The position numbers and the translations under genes are program-made. A stretch of DNA of 64,000 nt from Mesorhizobium sp. M1C.F.Ca.ET.210.01.1.1 (GTDB taxonomy: Bacteria; Pseudomonadota; Alphaproteobacteria; Rhizobiales; Rhizobiaceae), in assembly GCF_004791585.1 (NCBI RefSeq), contig NZ_SRUU01000001.1, forward strand, positions 1-64,000. Reading direction: 5' to 3'. Below the pieces are notes generated by a model. It did not search any database. It was not told where the DNA came from and saw nothing but the letters and a program-made list of their open reading frames with translations. Below are positions 18,365 to 27,535 of this stretch, piece by piece; positions within the stretch are counted from its first letter, which is position 1, and each line of letters opens with the position of its first letter.

Positions 18365-19510
18365 ATGAATGACGACACCGGACGCTTGTTTTCGGAGACA
18401 GATGCCGCCGGCCGTTCGACGGTCAGCGAGGTGGCGGCCGGCGCCATCCTGACCATCGACCTCGACGCCATCCGCGAGAACTACCGGCGGCTGAAGGCGC
18501 GGCTGGCGGGCGCGCGCTGTGCCGGCGTGCTCAAGGCCGACGGCTATGGCCTTGGCGCCACGCAGGTGGCCTCGGCGCTGATGAAGGACGGTTGCGACAC
18601 CTTCTTCGTCGCGCTGCTCGGCGAGGGGATCGCGCTGCGCAAGGCGCTTGGATCAGGACCCGACATCTTTGTCCTCAACGGCCTGCCGCCGGGCTCCGAA
18701 CCGGAGGCGGTCGCGGCGGGGCTTCATCCCGTCGTCAACAGTGCCGCTCAGTTGAAGGCATGGCGCGAAGCGGCGCGAGCCGCCGATCGAAGGCTGCCGG
18801 CCGCGATCCAGGTCGACAGCGGCATGTCGCGGCTCGGCATGCCGCCGGCCGACGTCGAGGCGCTCGCCGTGGATGCGTTCGACGGCGTCGACATCCGCTT
18901 CGTGATGAGCCATCTGGCCTGTGCCGACGAGCCGAGCAATCCGGCGAACGAACAACAGTGGCTGGCGTTCGAACGGCTGCGGAAGGTGTTGCCCGCGGCC
19001 CCTGCCTCGCTCGCCAACTCGTCCGGGATCTTCCTGGGGCCGTTGTATCACTACGATCTCGTCCGGCCCGGCGCGGCGCTCTACGGCATCAACCCGACGC
19101 CGGGCGAACCGAACCCGATGTTGCCGGTGGTGCGGCTGCAGGTGAAGGTGGCGCAGACGCGCAGCGTGGAAGACGGCACCGGCATCGGCTACGGCCACAC
19201 CTATCATGCGAGCGGCCCGCTCAGACTGGCGACGATCTCGCTCGGCTATGCCGACGGCTGGCACCGGCGCGCCGCTTCGGACGCCTGGTTCGAGGGGGTG
19301 CGGCTGCCCTTCGTCGGGCGGGTTTCGATGGATTCGATCATCCTCGACATCTCGGCGCTTCCGGCCGGCAGGCCGGGCGAGGGCGACCTCGTCGAGCTCA
19401 TCGGCCCGTCGCAGAGCGTCGACGACGCGGCCGCGCATGCCGGCACCATCGGCTACGAGGTGCTGACCAGCCTGGGCGCGCGTTTTCACCGCCGCTACAT
19501 CGGCGGATAG
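18365..19510 (+). CDS. alr: Alanine racemase
   Basis: 381 residues. PLP-dependent interconversion of L- and D-alanine. The PLP lysine lies in AGVLKADGYGLGA near residue 57, and the second catalytic base Tyr in GTGIGYGHTYHA. The pair alr-dadA in one direction, 93 bp apart, is the arrangement of a catabolic (DadX-type) racemase feeding D-alanine to the dehydrogenase, although a biosynthetic role for cell-wall D-alanine is not excluded. The N-terminal ~20 residues are not conserved. Confidence 0.95.
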   Translation: MNDDTGRLFSETDAAGRSTVSEVAAGAILTIDLDAIRENYRRLKARLAGARCAGVLKADGYGLGATQVASALMKDGCDTFFVALLGEGIALRKALGSGPDIFVLNGLPPGSEPEAVAAGLHPVVNSAAQLKAWREAARAADRRLPAAIQVDSGMSRLGMPPADVEALAVDAFDGVDIRFVMSHLACADEPSNPANEQQWLAFERLRKVLPAAPASLANSSGIFLGPLYHYDLVRPGAALYGINPTPGEPNPMLPVVRLQVKVAQTRSVEDGTGIGYGHTYHASGPLRLATISLGYADGWHRRAASDAWFEGVRLPFVGRVSMDSIILDISALPAGRPGEGDLVELIGPSQSVDDAAAHAGTIGYEVLTSLGARFHRRYIGG

Positions 19511-19603
19511 CCGGCAACCCCTTGGCGGGCGCCGTAAAATCCGGCAGACAGATCGAGCGACGGGGGCGCGGCTGCGTCACGATCGGCTTTGAGGGAGCAT
19601 TGA

Positions 19604-20863
19604 ATGAAAGTCCTGGTGCTGGGCGGCGGCGTGATCGGAGTCACCACCGCCTATTTTCTTGCCGAGGCCGGTCATGAAGTCACGGTGATCGACCGGCAGC
19701 AGGGGCCCGCGCTGGAGACCAGCTTCGCCAATGCCGGCGAAGTGTCGCCGGGCTACGCCTCGCCATGGGCCGGACCCGGCATCCCGGTGAAAGCCGTCAA
19801 ATGGCTCTTGATGAAATACGGCCCGCTGGTGGTGCGGCCCGCCTTCGATCCGCACATGTGGACGTGGCTCTTGAAGATGCTGCGCAACTGCACGGCCGAG
19901 CGCTACGCGCTCAACAAGTCGCGCATGGTGCCGGTCGCCGAATACAGCCGCGACACGCTGAAGGCGTTGCGCGCCGCGAACGGCATCACCTATGACGAGC
20001 GGTCAAAGGGCACGCTGCAGCTCTTCCGCAAGCAGAAGCAGCTCGACGGCATCGGCGGCGATGTCGAGGTGCTGAAGAAATACGGCGTTCCCTATGAGGT
20101 CCTCGACCGGGACGGCTGCATCGCGGCCGAACCGGCGCTGGCCGGGGTGCGGGAAAAATTCGTCGGCGGGCTCAGATTGCCGGGCGACGAGACCGGCGAC
20201 TGCAAGATGTTCACCGAAAAGCTCGCCGAGCTTTGCGTGGCGCGCGGCGTCGCGTTCGAATACGGCACGACCGTCCGGCGCGTCGTCAGGAACCGCAACC
20301 GCGTCGTCCAGGTCGGCACCGACAAGGGCTGGCGGACGGCGGACGCCTATGTGATGGCGCTGGGCAGCTATTCGGCGCCCTTCATGCGCAAGATGAAGCG
20401 GCCGATCCCGGTCTATCCGGTCAAGGGTTATTCGATCACCGTGCCGATCACGGATGCGGCGGCAGCGCCGGTGTCGACGATCATGGACGAGACCTACAAG
20501 GTGGCGATCACCAGGCTTGGCGACCGCATCCGCGTTGGCGGCACCGCGGAGATTTCGGGCTTCGACCTTCGCCTGCATGAATCGCGCCGCCGCACGCTCG
20601 AGCATTCGGTCGGCGACCTGTTTCCGGGCGGCGGCGACCTCAAGGCAGCGACTTTCTGGTGCGGCCTCAGGCCGATGACGCCGGACGGTCCGCCGCTGGT
20701 CGGGCAAAGCGAGCTGTCCAACCTCTATCTCAACACCGGCCACGGCACGCTGGGCTGGACCATGGCCTGCGGCTCGGCCAAGGTGCTTGCCGACATCATG
20801 TCCAACCGGGTGCCGGAGATCAACGCCCTCGACCTCAGCCCGGACCGCTACGTCAAGGCTTGA
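19604..20863 (+). CDS. dadA: D-amino-acid dehydrogenase, small subunit type
   Basis: 419 residues. FAD-dependent oxidative deamination of D-amino acids, mainly D-alanine, passing electrons to the respiratory chain. Start [22 protein letters not shown] is the Rossmann FAD motif, followed by the conserved [20 protein letters not shown] and the C-terminal [23 protein letters not shown] good GAGGGAG site precedes the ATG. It probably forms an operon with alr. It converges with the PLD-like gene, with only 2 bp between the stops. Confidence 0.95.
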   Translation: MKVLVLGGGVIGVTTAYFLAEAGHEVTVIDRQQGPALETSFANAGEVSPGYASPWAGPGIPVKAVKWLLMKYGPLVVRPAFDPHMWTWLLKMLRNCTAERYALNKSRMVPVAEYSRDTLKALRAANGITYDERSKGTLQLFRKQKQLDGIGGDVEVLKKYGVPYEVLDRDGCIAAEPALAGVREKFVGGLRLPGDETGDCKMFTEKLAELCVARGVAFEYGTTVRRVVRNRNRVVQVGTDKGWRTADAYVMALGSYSAPFMRKMKRPIPVYPVKGYSITVPITDAAAAPVSTIMDETYKVAITRLGDRIRVGGTAEISGFDLRLHESRRRTLEHSVGDLFPGGGDLKAATFWCGLRPMTPDGPPLVGQSELSNLYLNTGHGTLGWTMACGSAKVLADIMSNRVPEINALDLSPDRYVKA

Positions 20864-20865
20864 TC

Positions 20866-23028
20866 TCAGAACGCCTGCCTGACCCACGCATCGCTGAACA
20901 GCAGCCGGTAAGCCCAGCCGATCGTCACATTGGTGGCGACCGGCTGCGAATGGGCGAGGTAGTCGTCATAGATGGGCTTCATACGGTGGTAGAACGCCGG
21001 ATCGAGCACCACCATGCCGTTCTCCGAGTCGTGGAAGAAGCTGCGGTTGTTGAGGTTGACCGACGAGATGGTCACCAGGCGCTGATCGATCATCATGATC
21101 TTCGAATGCAGCACCACGTCGGGTGCCTTGAATTCGCGGATGTTGATGCGGTCGCCATATTTCTCGACGAACAGCTTGTTGAGCGCGGTGAGGAAGCGGC
21201 CGCCGATGTCGCCCTTGAGGTCGATGCGGCCGACGACGTCGATCCTGACGCCGCGGGCCAGCGCCCGGTCGAACGCCCTGGCGAGGCCGGGCGTCAGGTT
21301 GAGATAGGGATTGACGATCTCGACCCGGTGCTCGGCCGTGTCGATGAGCTCGACGAAGTAGTTTTCGAGCGCATGGCCATCCTCGTAAGGCACGGAAATG
21401 AAATGCCGGGCCACGCCTTGCGGACGGCCGCCGGAGCGAACGGGAGTGGAAAACGGCCGGGAAATATTGGTGTCGGCATCGCGCAGCCAGATGGTCGAGA
21501 GATGCGCGGCGAGTGTTGCGACCGTCGCCTGGTCGGCGATCTCGATGTCGAAGTCGCTCCAGTTGGAATAGTAGTTGAGCGAGAAGCCGTCGGTCTTGCC
21601 GTATTGCTGTAGCTCGGGATAGCGCGACAGGTCGACCGGGCTGTGGAACAGGAAGCCGTCATGGATGTTGCGGCCGCCGACGATGACACGCGAGCGCCCG
21701 GGCTCCTCGGCCAGCGTCGCCAGCATCTTGATGTGATGGGTCTTGTGCAGTTGTGATAGCTGTTCGTCGATCGGCGCGCCGTGGTCGGCCCGCCAGCGAT
21801 ATTCCTGCAACTGGATATTGGGGAACTCGGCCGCCAGCCGGTGCAGGAGCGCGTCGTCCTTCTCGCGCTCCAGCACGTCGGTCACCAGGATGCGCACCTT
21901 GGTGCCGAGCGCCGCGTGATGGCGGATCAGCCGCTCCATGATGCGGCCGGAGAAGTCCGCCTTGAACTCCAGCGACGACAGGTAGATCAGCTTGAGCTTC
22001 GGCGCGCTGGAGAAATCGAGCGGCAGTTCGGGGTCGGCCTTGTCGAAGGCGCTGTCGGGCAGCGTCCTGCCGAGCAGCGCCTCGACCTTGGCGTTGAAGC
22101 CGTCGCGGGATTTGCGCAGCAGGGTCGGATGCTCGAGCGGCAGCGCGCAGGTCTGCGACAGCCAGCGCCCGGCATAGAAGGCGCGGTCGAGCTCTTCGAG
22201 CCCGGCCGGATTGGGTACCGGGCAGCGATCGTAGCGGCTGTCGAGCGCCGCAATCCAGGGGTCGGCGGCCTCCTCGCGCAGGATGGTGAGCCGCGCGCCG
22301 GCCGGCGCCAGGCTGGAGCTGACGGTGAGATCGCAGCGGCTGAGCGCCTCGCTCGGAAACAGGCTGACGGATGCCTCGGCCGCCGGCAGGCTGAGATGAA
22401 AGGCAGCGCCCTTGGCAATCGTGCGCGATCGCCCCGAGGCGCTGATCGCCAGCGCCCCGTCGCAAGAGCCGCCGATCCCGAGCGGCTGCCGGCCGGCCTG
22501 GCGGAGCACGATCTCGACGGAGCGCGCCTCGAGCCCGGAGAAGGTGAAGATCTTTGGCGCCGAAGGCCTGGCGGCGGCGTCGAGATAAAGTGTCTGCCGC
22601 GACATGCGCCAGCGACCGGCGAAGTGGCCTTCGCCCGGCTTGCCCGGCGCCGGTGGCAGCACCGTAGTGTCGAGCGGCTTTGCCAGCTGCCGCAGCGCCC
22701 GATAGGTCGCCTGGAAGCGATCGTTGTGCACCTCGCGCCAGTCGCGACCGAAGCGGCCGGTGCCGTTGGCGCGGTCGAGCGCGTCGATCCGGCTCTGGGC
22801 GAGCAGCGCCTCGAACCGTTTCTCATAGGCAGAATTGCCGTCGTCCGCGATGTAGCGGGCGGTGGCGATACCGGCGTCGCTGCCGTCCGCCGAAACGGGC
22901 GGACGTGCGCAGGCGTCGTCGCCCGGAAAGAAGGCGCAGGCGGAACGGCCCGGCATGGCCGCACAACCGGCGAGCGCGGTCAGCGCCAGGCCAAGCAGCA
23001 GCCTTGTTACGACGGAACTCAAGCTCAC
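20866..23028 (-). CDS. Phospholipase D-like lipoprotein (PLD superfamily)
   Basis: 720 residues from GTG. The N-terminus has a lipoprotein signal peptide with lipobox LAGC (about residue 21). The C-terminal half is a PLD superfamily pair: the first motif has His432 and Lys434 (HIKML) but not the Asp seven residues after His, followed by the VGGRNIHDGF loop; the second is complete, His642, Lys644, Asp649 (HSKIMMID) with SSVNLNNRSF. This resembles membrane-associated cardiolipin-synthase/PLD-family proteins; phospholipid hydrolysis or transphosphatidylation is inferred. The start overlaps the stop of the PLA2-like gene (GTGA), implying translational coupling. Confidence 0.88.
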   Translation of the reverse strand: MSLSSVVTRLLLGLALTALAGCAAMPGRSACAFFPGDDACARPPVSADGSDAGIATARYIADDGNSAYEKRFEALLAQSRIDALDRANGTGRFGRDWREVHNDRFQATYRALRQLAKPLDTTVLPPAPGKPGEGHFAGRWRMSRQTLYLDAAARPSAPKIFTFSGLEARSVEIVLRQAGRQPLGIGGSCDGALAISASGRSRTIAKGAAFHLSLPAAEASVSLFPSEALSRCDLTVSSSLAPAGARLTILREEAADPWIAALDSRYDRCPVPNPAGLEELDRAFYAGRWLSQTCALPLEHPTLLRKSRDGFNAKVEALLGRTLPDSAFDKADPELPLDFSSAPKLKLIYLSSLEFKADFSGRIMERLIRHHAALGTKVRILVTDVLEREKDDALLHRLAAEFPNIQLQEYRWRADHGAPIDEQLSQLHKTHHIKMLATLAEEPGRSRVIVGGRNIHDGFLFHSPVDLSRYPELQQYGKTDGFSLNYYSNWSDFDIEIADQATVATLAAHLSTIWLRDADTNISRPFSTPVRSGGRPQGVARHFISVPYEDGHALENYFVELIDTAEHRVEIVNPYLNLTPGLARAFDRALARGVRIDVVGRIDLKGDIGGRFLTALNKLFVEKYGDRINIREFKAPDVVLHSKIMMIDQRLVTISSVNLNNRSFFHDSENGMVVLDPAFYHRMKPIYDDYLAHSQPVATNVTIGWAYRLLFSDAWVRQAF

Positions 23029-23465
23029 CCAGCCGCCCCATTCATGGCCTTGAGCTGGGCGGGATCGCGCGGCGGCATGAAGCCCTGCGGGAAGACCTTG
23101 CAGACGGGAAGCGCGAAGGTGGCGATCAAGAGCTCCGCGTTGACGCGCATCTTCCTCGGCGCTGTCTTATCGTCGCGAATGGCCCTTGCCGAGGCGATCA
23201 GCGCGCCATCGCAGTCGCAGTGGTTGTCGCGGGCGATGTAACAGGCGTCGTGGATCTGGCAGGCGGCGTCGAGACGGTCGACCGGTCTGGCCGAGAGATC
23301 GCCGGTATGGGTTCCGGGCCCGCAATAATTTCCGAAAACAAAGGGCGAGGGGCGGGCCATGGCATAACGGATCGGCTTCGGCAGTTTCGCTTCGGGAACC
23401 TTGGTCCAGGGATTGGCGCAGCCGGACAGGTAAAGCAGCGGCAGGATGGCAAGAATGGCTCGCAT
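23025..23465 (-). CDS. Secretory phospholipase A2-like lipoprotein
   Basis: 146 residues from ATG 23465 (the frame is open further upstream without a likely start). The lipoprotein signal peptide has lipobox LSGC with Cys16. The striking part is NYCGPG (residues 46-51) followed by PVDRLDAACQIHDACY (61-76). This matches the calcium loop (Y-C-G-x-G) and the active-site helix (D-x-L-D-x-C-C-x-x-H-D-x-C) of secreted phospholipases A2, with His72 and Asp73 as the catalytic pair and more cysteines at 83 and 85. The match is from motif reading, so the activity is inferred. It is translationally coupled to the PLD-like lipoprotein. Confidence 0.75.
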   Translation of the reverse strand: MRAILAILPLLYLSGCANPWTKVPEAKLPKPIRYAMARPSPFVFGNYCGPGTHTGDLSARPVDRLDAACQIHDACYIARDNHCDCDGALIASARAIRDDKTAPRKMRVNAELLIATFALPVCKVFPQGFMPPRDPAQLKAMNGAAG

Positions 23466-23607
23466 GTCTGCGCCGGCTTTCCGAGATTTCCCTCGCCTGC
23501 CATGGCACGGCGAAGCGCTGGTGCCACACTCGCCGACTTTGTGGCAAGCGCAAGGCGGCATTGCACGCCGGTTGTGCTATCGTCGGCGCGGTGGGAAGGG
23601 TGGTGCG

Positions 23608-24180
23608 ATGCGCGCTTTTGTCTTGGCTGTGACGACCGGATGTCTGATCTGCACCCCGGCGCTTACGGCGGACAAGACGGTTCACGACAAGGATCACGGT
23701 TTCTCGCTGACCTATCCGGAGCAATGGACGAGCGAGACCACGTCCGGCGATGCCATACGGCTCAAGGTCAAATCCGGCGAAAATGGCCTGACCTGCCGGG
23801 TGTCGGAAAATCTCTACGATCCGACCGCTCCGGACAATCCGTCCGATCCAAGGGCGTTTATCGAGAAGGATTGGTCACTGGAGAGTTGGCAGACACTGAT
23901 CGGCGCTGCCTTCGGTTCGGCCAGTTTCAGCAACGACAGGGTGGCGAAATTCCCGGACGGCTATCCGGTGCGGATAGCCGACATGGATTTCCGGCTCGGC
24001 GACGGCAACGCCGGCTTCTATGGCCACGCCAAGATCGCGATTTCGATCCGCCGCGACCGCTATGGCTTTGTCACATGCGGGCTCATGGGCAACAGCGCTG
24101 ACGAAGCCGCCCGGATGTGGGCGCCGCTTGCCGATGAGGCCGAGAAGGTGGTGAACTCATTCGTGCTCGATGCGCCTTGA
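23608..24180 (+). CDS. Secreted protein of unknown function
   Basis: 190 residues from ATG 23608. Signal peptide RAFVLAVTTGCLICTPALTA, then DKDHGFSLTYPEQWTSET, a start typical of PsbP-like/DUF1795-type periplasmic proteins. Two later cysteines (LTCRV and FVTCGL) could form a disulfide. No catalytic motif is recognised. The frame is open for 54 codons upstream, but those have no signal peptide and overlap the divergent lipoprotein gene, so the later start with a signal peptide is chosen. It converges with the LysR gene, 8 bp apart. Confidence 0.75.
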   Translation: MRAFVLAVTTGCLICTPALTADKTVHDKDHGFSLTYPEQWTSETTSGDAIRLKVKSGENGLTCRVSENLYDPTAPDNPSDPRAFIEKDWSLESWQTLIGAAFGSASFSNDRVAKFPDGYPVRIADMDFRLGDGNAGFYGHAKIAISIRRDRYGFVTCGLMGNSADEAARMWAPLADEAEKVVNSFVLDAP

Positions 24181-24188
24181 AGGCGGAT

Positions 24189-25070
24189 CTACACGAACAG
24201 CCCCTTTTCCCGCTCCACCGCCTTGGTGATGAAATTGGCGACGAGCTGGACGCGGCGCAGCGGCCTCACCGATTCGTGATAGACCAGCCAGTAGGCGCGG
24301 CGGATCGGCCTGACGATGTCGACCGGCACCAGTTCCGGCATCGAGCGGGCGACAAAGGTGTGCAGGATGCCGATGCCGGCTCCGGAGCGCACCGCTTCCG
24401 CCTGGCCGAGCGCCGAGGAGATGGCGAAGCTCGAGCGCCAGTCCGGGCTGAACTCGGCGGCATAGTCGAGCGAGGGGCTGACTATGAGGTCCGGCACATA
24501 GCCGATCAGCGTATGCCGGCCGAGCTCGGCCGCCGTCTTCGGTAAGCCGTTGGCATCCACGTAGGCGCGCGAGGCGAACAGGCCGAGCGTGTAGTCGACC
24601 AGCTTTCCAGCCACCAGCCGGCCCTCGGTCGGCCGCTCGACGGTGATGGCGATGTCGGCCTCGCGCCGCGACAGCGAGAAGGAGCGCGGCACCGGCACCA
24701 GCTGGATGGTGAGCTCGCGGTGAAGCGCGGTCAATTCGCCCAGGCGTTTCGCGAGGAAAGCGACGCCAAAACCGTCGGGCGCGCCGATGCGCACCGTGCC
24801 CGACACGTCGTCGCCCTCGCCAGCGATGGTCGCGCGCGCGGCGATCATGTCGCTTTCCATGCGCTCGGCTATGTCGAGGAAACGCTCGCCGGCCGGCGTC
24901 AGCTCGCTGCCGGTGGTCAGGCGGCGGAAAAGCTTCGTGCGCAGCGCCTCCTCGAGCGCCGCGACGCGGCGCGACACGGTCGCGTGGTTGAGCTCCAGGC
25001 GTTTTGCGGCGCCAAGGATCTGCCCGGCGCGCGCCACGGCGAGAAAGATGCGGACATCATCCCAGTTCAT
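24189..25070 (-). CDS. LysR-family transcriptional regulator
   Basis: 293 residues from ATG 25070. The N-terminal winged helix-turn-helix (MNWDDVRIFLAVARAGQILGAAKRL then LNHATVSRRVAALEEAL) is of the LysR type; the rest is a periplasmic-binding-like effector domain. It is divergent from mmsA with 161 bp between starts, so it probably regulates mmsA. The shared region contains a small palindrome TTGCGGCAA (25105-25113) that could be part of its site. The effector is unknown. Confidence 0.92.
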   Translation of the reverse strand: MNWDDVRIFLAVARAGQILGAAKRLELNHATVSRRVAALEEALRTKLFRRLTTGSELTPAGERFLDIAERMESDMIAARATIAGEGDDVSGTVRIGAPDGFGVAFLAKRLGELTALHRELTIQLVPVPRSFSLSRREADIAITVERPTEGRLVAGKLVDYTLGLFASRAYVDANGLPKTAAELGRHTLIGYVPDLIVSPSLDYAAEFSPDWRSSFAISSALGQAEAVRSGAGIGILHTFVARSMPELVPVDIVRPIRRAYWLVYHESVRPLRRVQLVANFITKAVEREKGLFV

Positions 25071-25231
25071 GGGGCAGTCCTGAAGGTAGTTGCACGTTGG
25101 CCATTTGCGGCAATTAATGCACGCCAAACTGCCGCTGTCTATTTCTCGCACAACGGTTCCGTTTTGGCTCGCGTTGCCTTCGCCGCCGCAAAGGCGGACA
25201 ATACCCCATCACCAAAACAGGGAGAGAAACC

Positions 25232-26728
25232 ATGATCGAATACGGTCATTTCATCGGCGGCCAGCGTGTCGCCGGCACCAGCGGGCGCAAGCAGGACGTG
25301 ATGCAGCCGATGGACGGCTCCGTGCGCGGCACGGTAGCTCTGGCCTCGCAGGCGGAATTGCGCGCCGCGGTCGAGAATGCCAAGGCGGCGCAGCCCAAGT
25401 GGGCGGCCACCAACCCGCAGCGCCGCGTGCGCGTGCTGATGAAGTTTCTCGAACTGGTCCAGCGCGACTATGACGAGCTGGCCGACATCCTGGCGCGCGA
25501 GCATGGCAAGACCATCGCCGACGCCAAGGGCGACATCCAGCGCGGCCTCGAAGTGGTCGAGGTCTGCATAGGCGCGCCGCACATGATGAAGGGCGAGTTC
25601 ACCGACGGCGCCGGCCCCGGCATCGACGTCTATTCGATGCGCCAGCCGCTCGGCGTCGTCGCCGGCATCACGCCGTTCAACTTTCCGGCCATGATCCCGC
25701 TGTGGAAGATCGCGCCCGCGATCGCCTGCGGCAATGCCTTCATCCTGAAGCCGTCGGAGCGCGACCCGGGCGTGCCGATCCGCATCGCGGAGCTGTTCAT
25801 CGAGGCCGGTCTGCCGGCCGGCATCCTCAATGTCGTCAATGGCGACAAGGAAGTGGTCGACGCCATCCTCGACGATCCGGACATCAAGGCCATCGGCTTC
25901 GTCGGCTCGACGCCGATCGCGCACTACATCTACTCGCGCGGCACCGCCTCCGGTAAGCGCGTTCAGTGCTTCGGCGGCGCCAAGAACCACATGATCATCA
26001 TGCCCGACGCCGACATGGACCAGACGGTCGATGCGCTGATCGGCGCCGGCTACGGCTCGGCCGGCGAGCGCTGCATGGCGATCTCGGTGGCGGTGCCGGT
26101 CGGCAACGACACCGCCAACCGGCTGATGGAAAAGCTGGTGCCGCGCGTCGAGAGCCTGAAGGTCGGTCCCTCGACCGACTCCTCGGCCGATTTCGGCCCG
26201 CTGGTGACAGCGCAGGCGCTGGAGCGCGTAAAGGGCTATGTCGACATCGGCGTCAAGGAAGGCGCCAAGCTGGTCGTCGACGGCCGCGGCTTCAAGATGC
26301 AGGGCTACGAGAACGGCTACTATATGGGCGGCTGCCTGTTCGACAACGTGACGGCCGACATGCGCATCTACAAGGAAGAAATCTTCGGACCGGTGCTCTC
26401 GGTGGTGCGCGCGCCGCGTTACGAGGATGCGATCAAGCTCGCCAACGACCATGAGATGGGCAATGGCGTCGCCATCTTCACACGCGACGGCGACGCCGCG
26501 CGCGACTTTGCTTCACGCGTCCAGGTCGGCATGGTCGGCGTCAACGTGCCGATCCCGGTGCCGATCGCCTACTACACCTTCGGCGGCTGGAAGGCGTCGT
26601 CCTTCGGCGACCTCAACCAGCACGGGCCGGACGCGTTCCGCTTCTACACCAAGACCAAGACGGTCACCTCGCGCTGGCCGTCCGGCATCAAGGATGGCGC
26701 CGAATTCGTCATCCCGACGATGAACTGA
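25232..26728 (+). CDS. mmsA: Methylmalonate-semialdehyde dehydrogenase (CoA-acylating)
   Basis: 498 residues. Aldehyde dehydrogenase of valine and myo-inositol catabolism, forming propionyl-CoA or acetyl-CoA from (methyl)malonate semialdehyde. It has the MmsA-type GITPFNFPAMIPLWKIAPAIA, FVGSTPIAHYIY and active-site AGERCMAISVAV; the last, with Cys in E-R-C-M, distinguishes MmsA from other aldehyde dehydrogenases. AGGGAGAGA precedes the ATG. The last 46 bp, including the stop, are duplicated at 26781-26826. A strong terminator follows at 26850. Confidence 0.96.
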   Translation: MIEYGHFIGGQRVAGTSGRKQDVMQPMDGSVRGTVALASQAELRAAVENAKAAQPKWAATNPQRRVRVLMKFLELVQRDYDELADILAREHGKTIADAKGDIQRGLEVVEVCIGAPHMMKGEFTDGAGPGIDVYSMRQPLGVVAGITPFNFPAMIPLWKIAPAIACGNAFILKPSERDPGVPIRIAELFIEAGLPAGILNVVNGDKEVVDAILDDPDIKAIGFVGSTPIAHYIYSRGTASGKRVQCFGGAKNHMIIMPDADMDQTVDALIGAGYGSAGERCMAISVAVPVGNDTANRLMEKLVPRVESLKVGPSTDSSADFGPLVTAQALERVKGYVDIGVKEGAKLVVDGRGFKMQGYENGYYMGGCLFDNVTADMRIYKEEIFGPVLSVVRAPRYEDAIKLANDHEMGNGVAIFTRDGDAARDFASRVQVGMVGVNVPIPVPIAYYTFGGWKASSFGDLNQHGPDAFRFYTKTKTVTSRWPSGIKDGAEFVIPTMN

Positions 26729-26780
26729 CTGGACGGTTCCCAGTTTGCGCGTCCTCGCCTTCGGCTGCGGGCGCGCGGCT

Positions 26781-26826
26781 GGCATCAAGGATGGCGCGGA
26801 ATTCGTCATTCCGACGATGAACTGAC
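26781..26826 (+). repeat. Second copy of the mmsA 3' end
   Basis: 46 bp that repeat positions 26684-26729 (the last codons and stop of mmsA) with only two differences. Both are third-position changes that keep the protein (GCC to GCG for Ala, ATC to ATT for Ile), and the copy again ends in TGA. The two are separated by 51 bp of unrelated sequence. The silent nature of the changes suggests the copy comes from another functional mmsA allele rather than from drift after a local duplication. Confidence 0.95.
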
Positions 26827-26849
26827 CGGTCCTCTGAGAACGTCACTGA

Positions 26850-26882
26850 GAAAGCGCGGGTGCAGGCCGCGCTTTCTTTTTT
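26850..26882 (+). terminator. Intrinsic terminator after mmsA
   Basis: GAAAGCGCGG (26850-26859) is perfectly complementary to CCGCGCTTTC (26867-26876), with a 7-nt loop, followed by six T. The rest of the gap to the small secreted gene at 27082, about 200 bp, shows no gene; it must carry that gene's promoter, which I cannot place with confidence. Confidence 0.93.
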
Positions 26883-27081
26883 GTTCGCGGCGCAACTTTA
26901 GGTGCATGATTTTCGACGCGGCGCGTTGGGAGAGCATCCGCATCTTCTAATAATTCCACTGCTCTGTGATGGAACCAACAGACCACCACGCGCCTTAGGC
27001 TGTATTCCTGCCATCATGTGCAGGCCAATCAAGCAGCGCCGGTAGCAGCCGGGGTTCTCGTCTGGCGCGAGGAGGTGTCGG

Positions 27082-27384
27082 ATGACACGATTTCTTATGG
27101 CGGCGATGGTCCTTGCGACGGCTGCGGTTTACGGCGCCGCTCAGGCAAATGCGGCCGCGCAATGCGCTCCGCGCGCCGACGTCGTCAAGGCGCTCGGCGA
27201 CAAGTTCCACGAAAGCGTAGCCGGGCGCGGGCTGATCAATCCCAATGTCGTGCTCGAGATCTTCGTCTCCGACCAGGGCAGCTGGACCGTCCTTGCCTCC
27301 GACACCAAGGGGCAAAGCTGCATCCTTTCCGTGGGCGAGGGCTGGGACAGCCCTACGATCGCGGCAGCCATGCCAGGTGCCTGA
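27082..27384 (+). CDS. Small secreted protein, paralogue 1
   Basis: 100 residues with a signal peptide (MTRFLMAAMVLATAAVYGAAQANA). The mature ~75 residues contain two cysteines (Cys30 in AAQCAPR and one in GQSCILS) and the core VVLEIFVSDQGSWTVLASDTKGQSCILSVGEGWD. The same pattern recurs in the gene at 27630. A strong GAGGAGGTG stands 5 nt before the ATG. It is probably periplasmic with one disulfide. I know no function; paired small alphaproteobacterial secreted proteins with a G-x-W-T-x-L core are common but uncharacterised. Confidence 0.8.
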   Translation: MTRFLMAAMVLATAAVYGAAQANAAAQCAPRADVVKALGDKFHESVAGRGLINPNVVLEIFVSDQGSWTVLASDTKGQSCILSVGEGWDSPTIAAAMPGA

Positions 27385-27535
27385 ATGCTCGCTCTCGGGC
27401 GCCCGCACGGTCGGGTTGCGGGCGGCCAGGCGCTCTCCACTGCGCCTGCTTGTTTACGGGGCGGGGGCTCACCATATCGAATCCAGGGAGTCATAGTCTC
27501 CCTGCGACAGACCGGAAACCAGAAGGAGTGACGTG

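Noticed and set aside
22680..24101. 473-codon plus-strand frame
   Set aside because: It is antisense to the two lipoproteins with clear signal peptides and overlaps the secreted protein at 23608 in another frame.
25232..26728. mmsA as the missing semialdehyde dehydrogenase of hydroxyproline breakdown
   Set aside because: The active-site E-R-C-M and overall pattern are those of methylmalonate-semialdehyde dehydrogenase, and it has its own LysR regulator and terminator.
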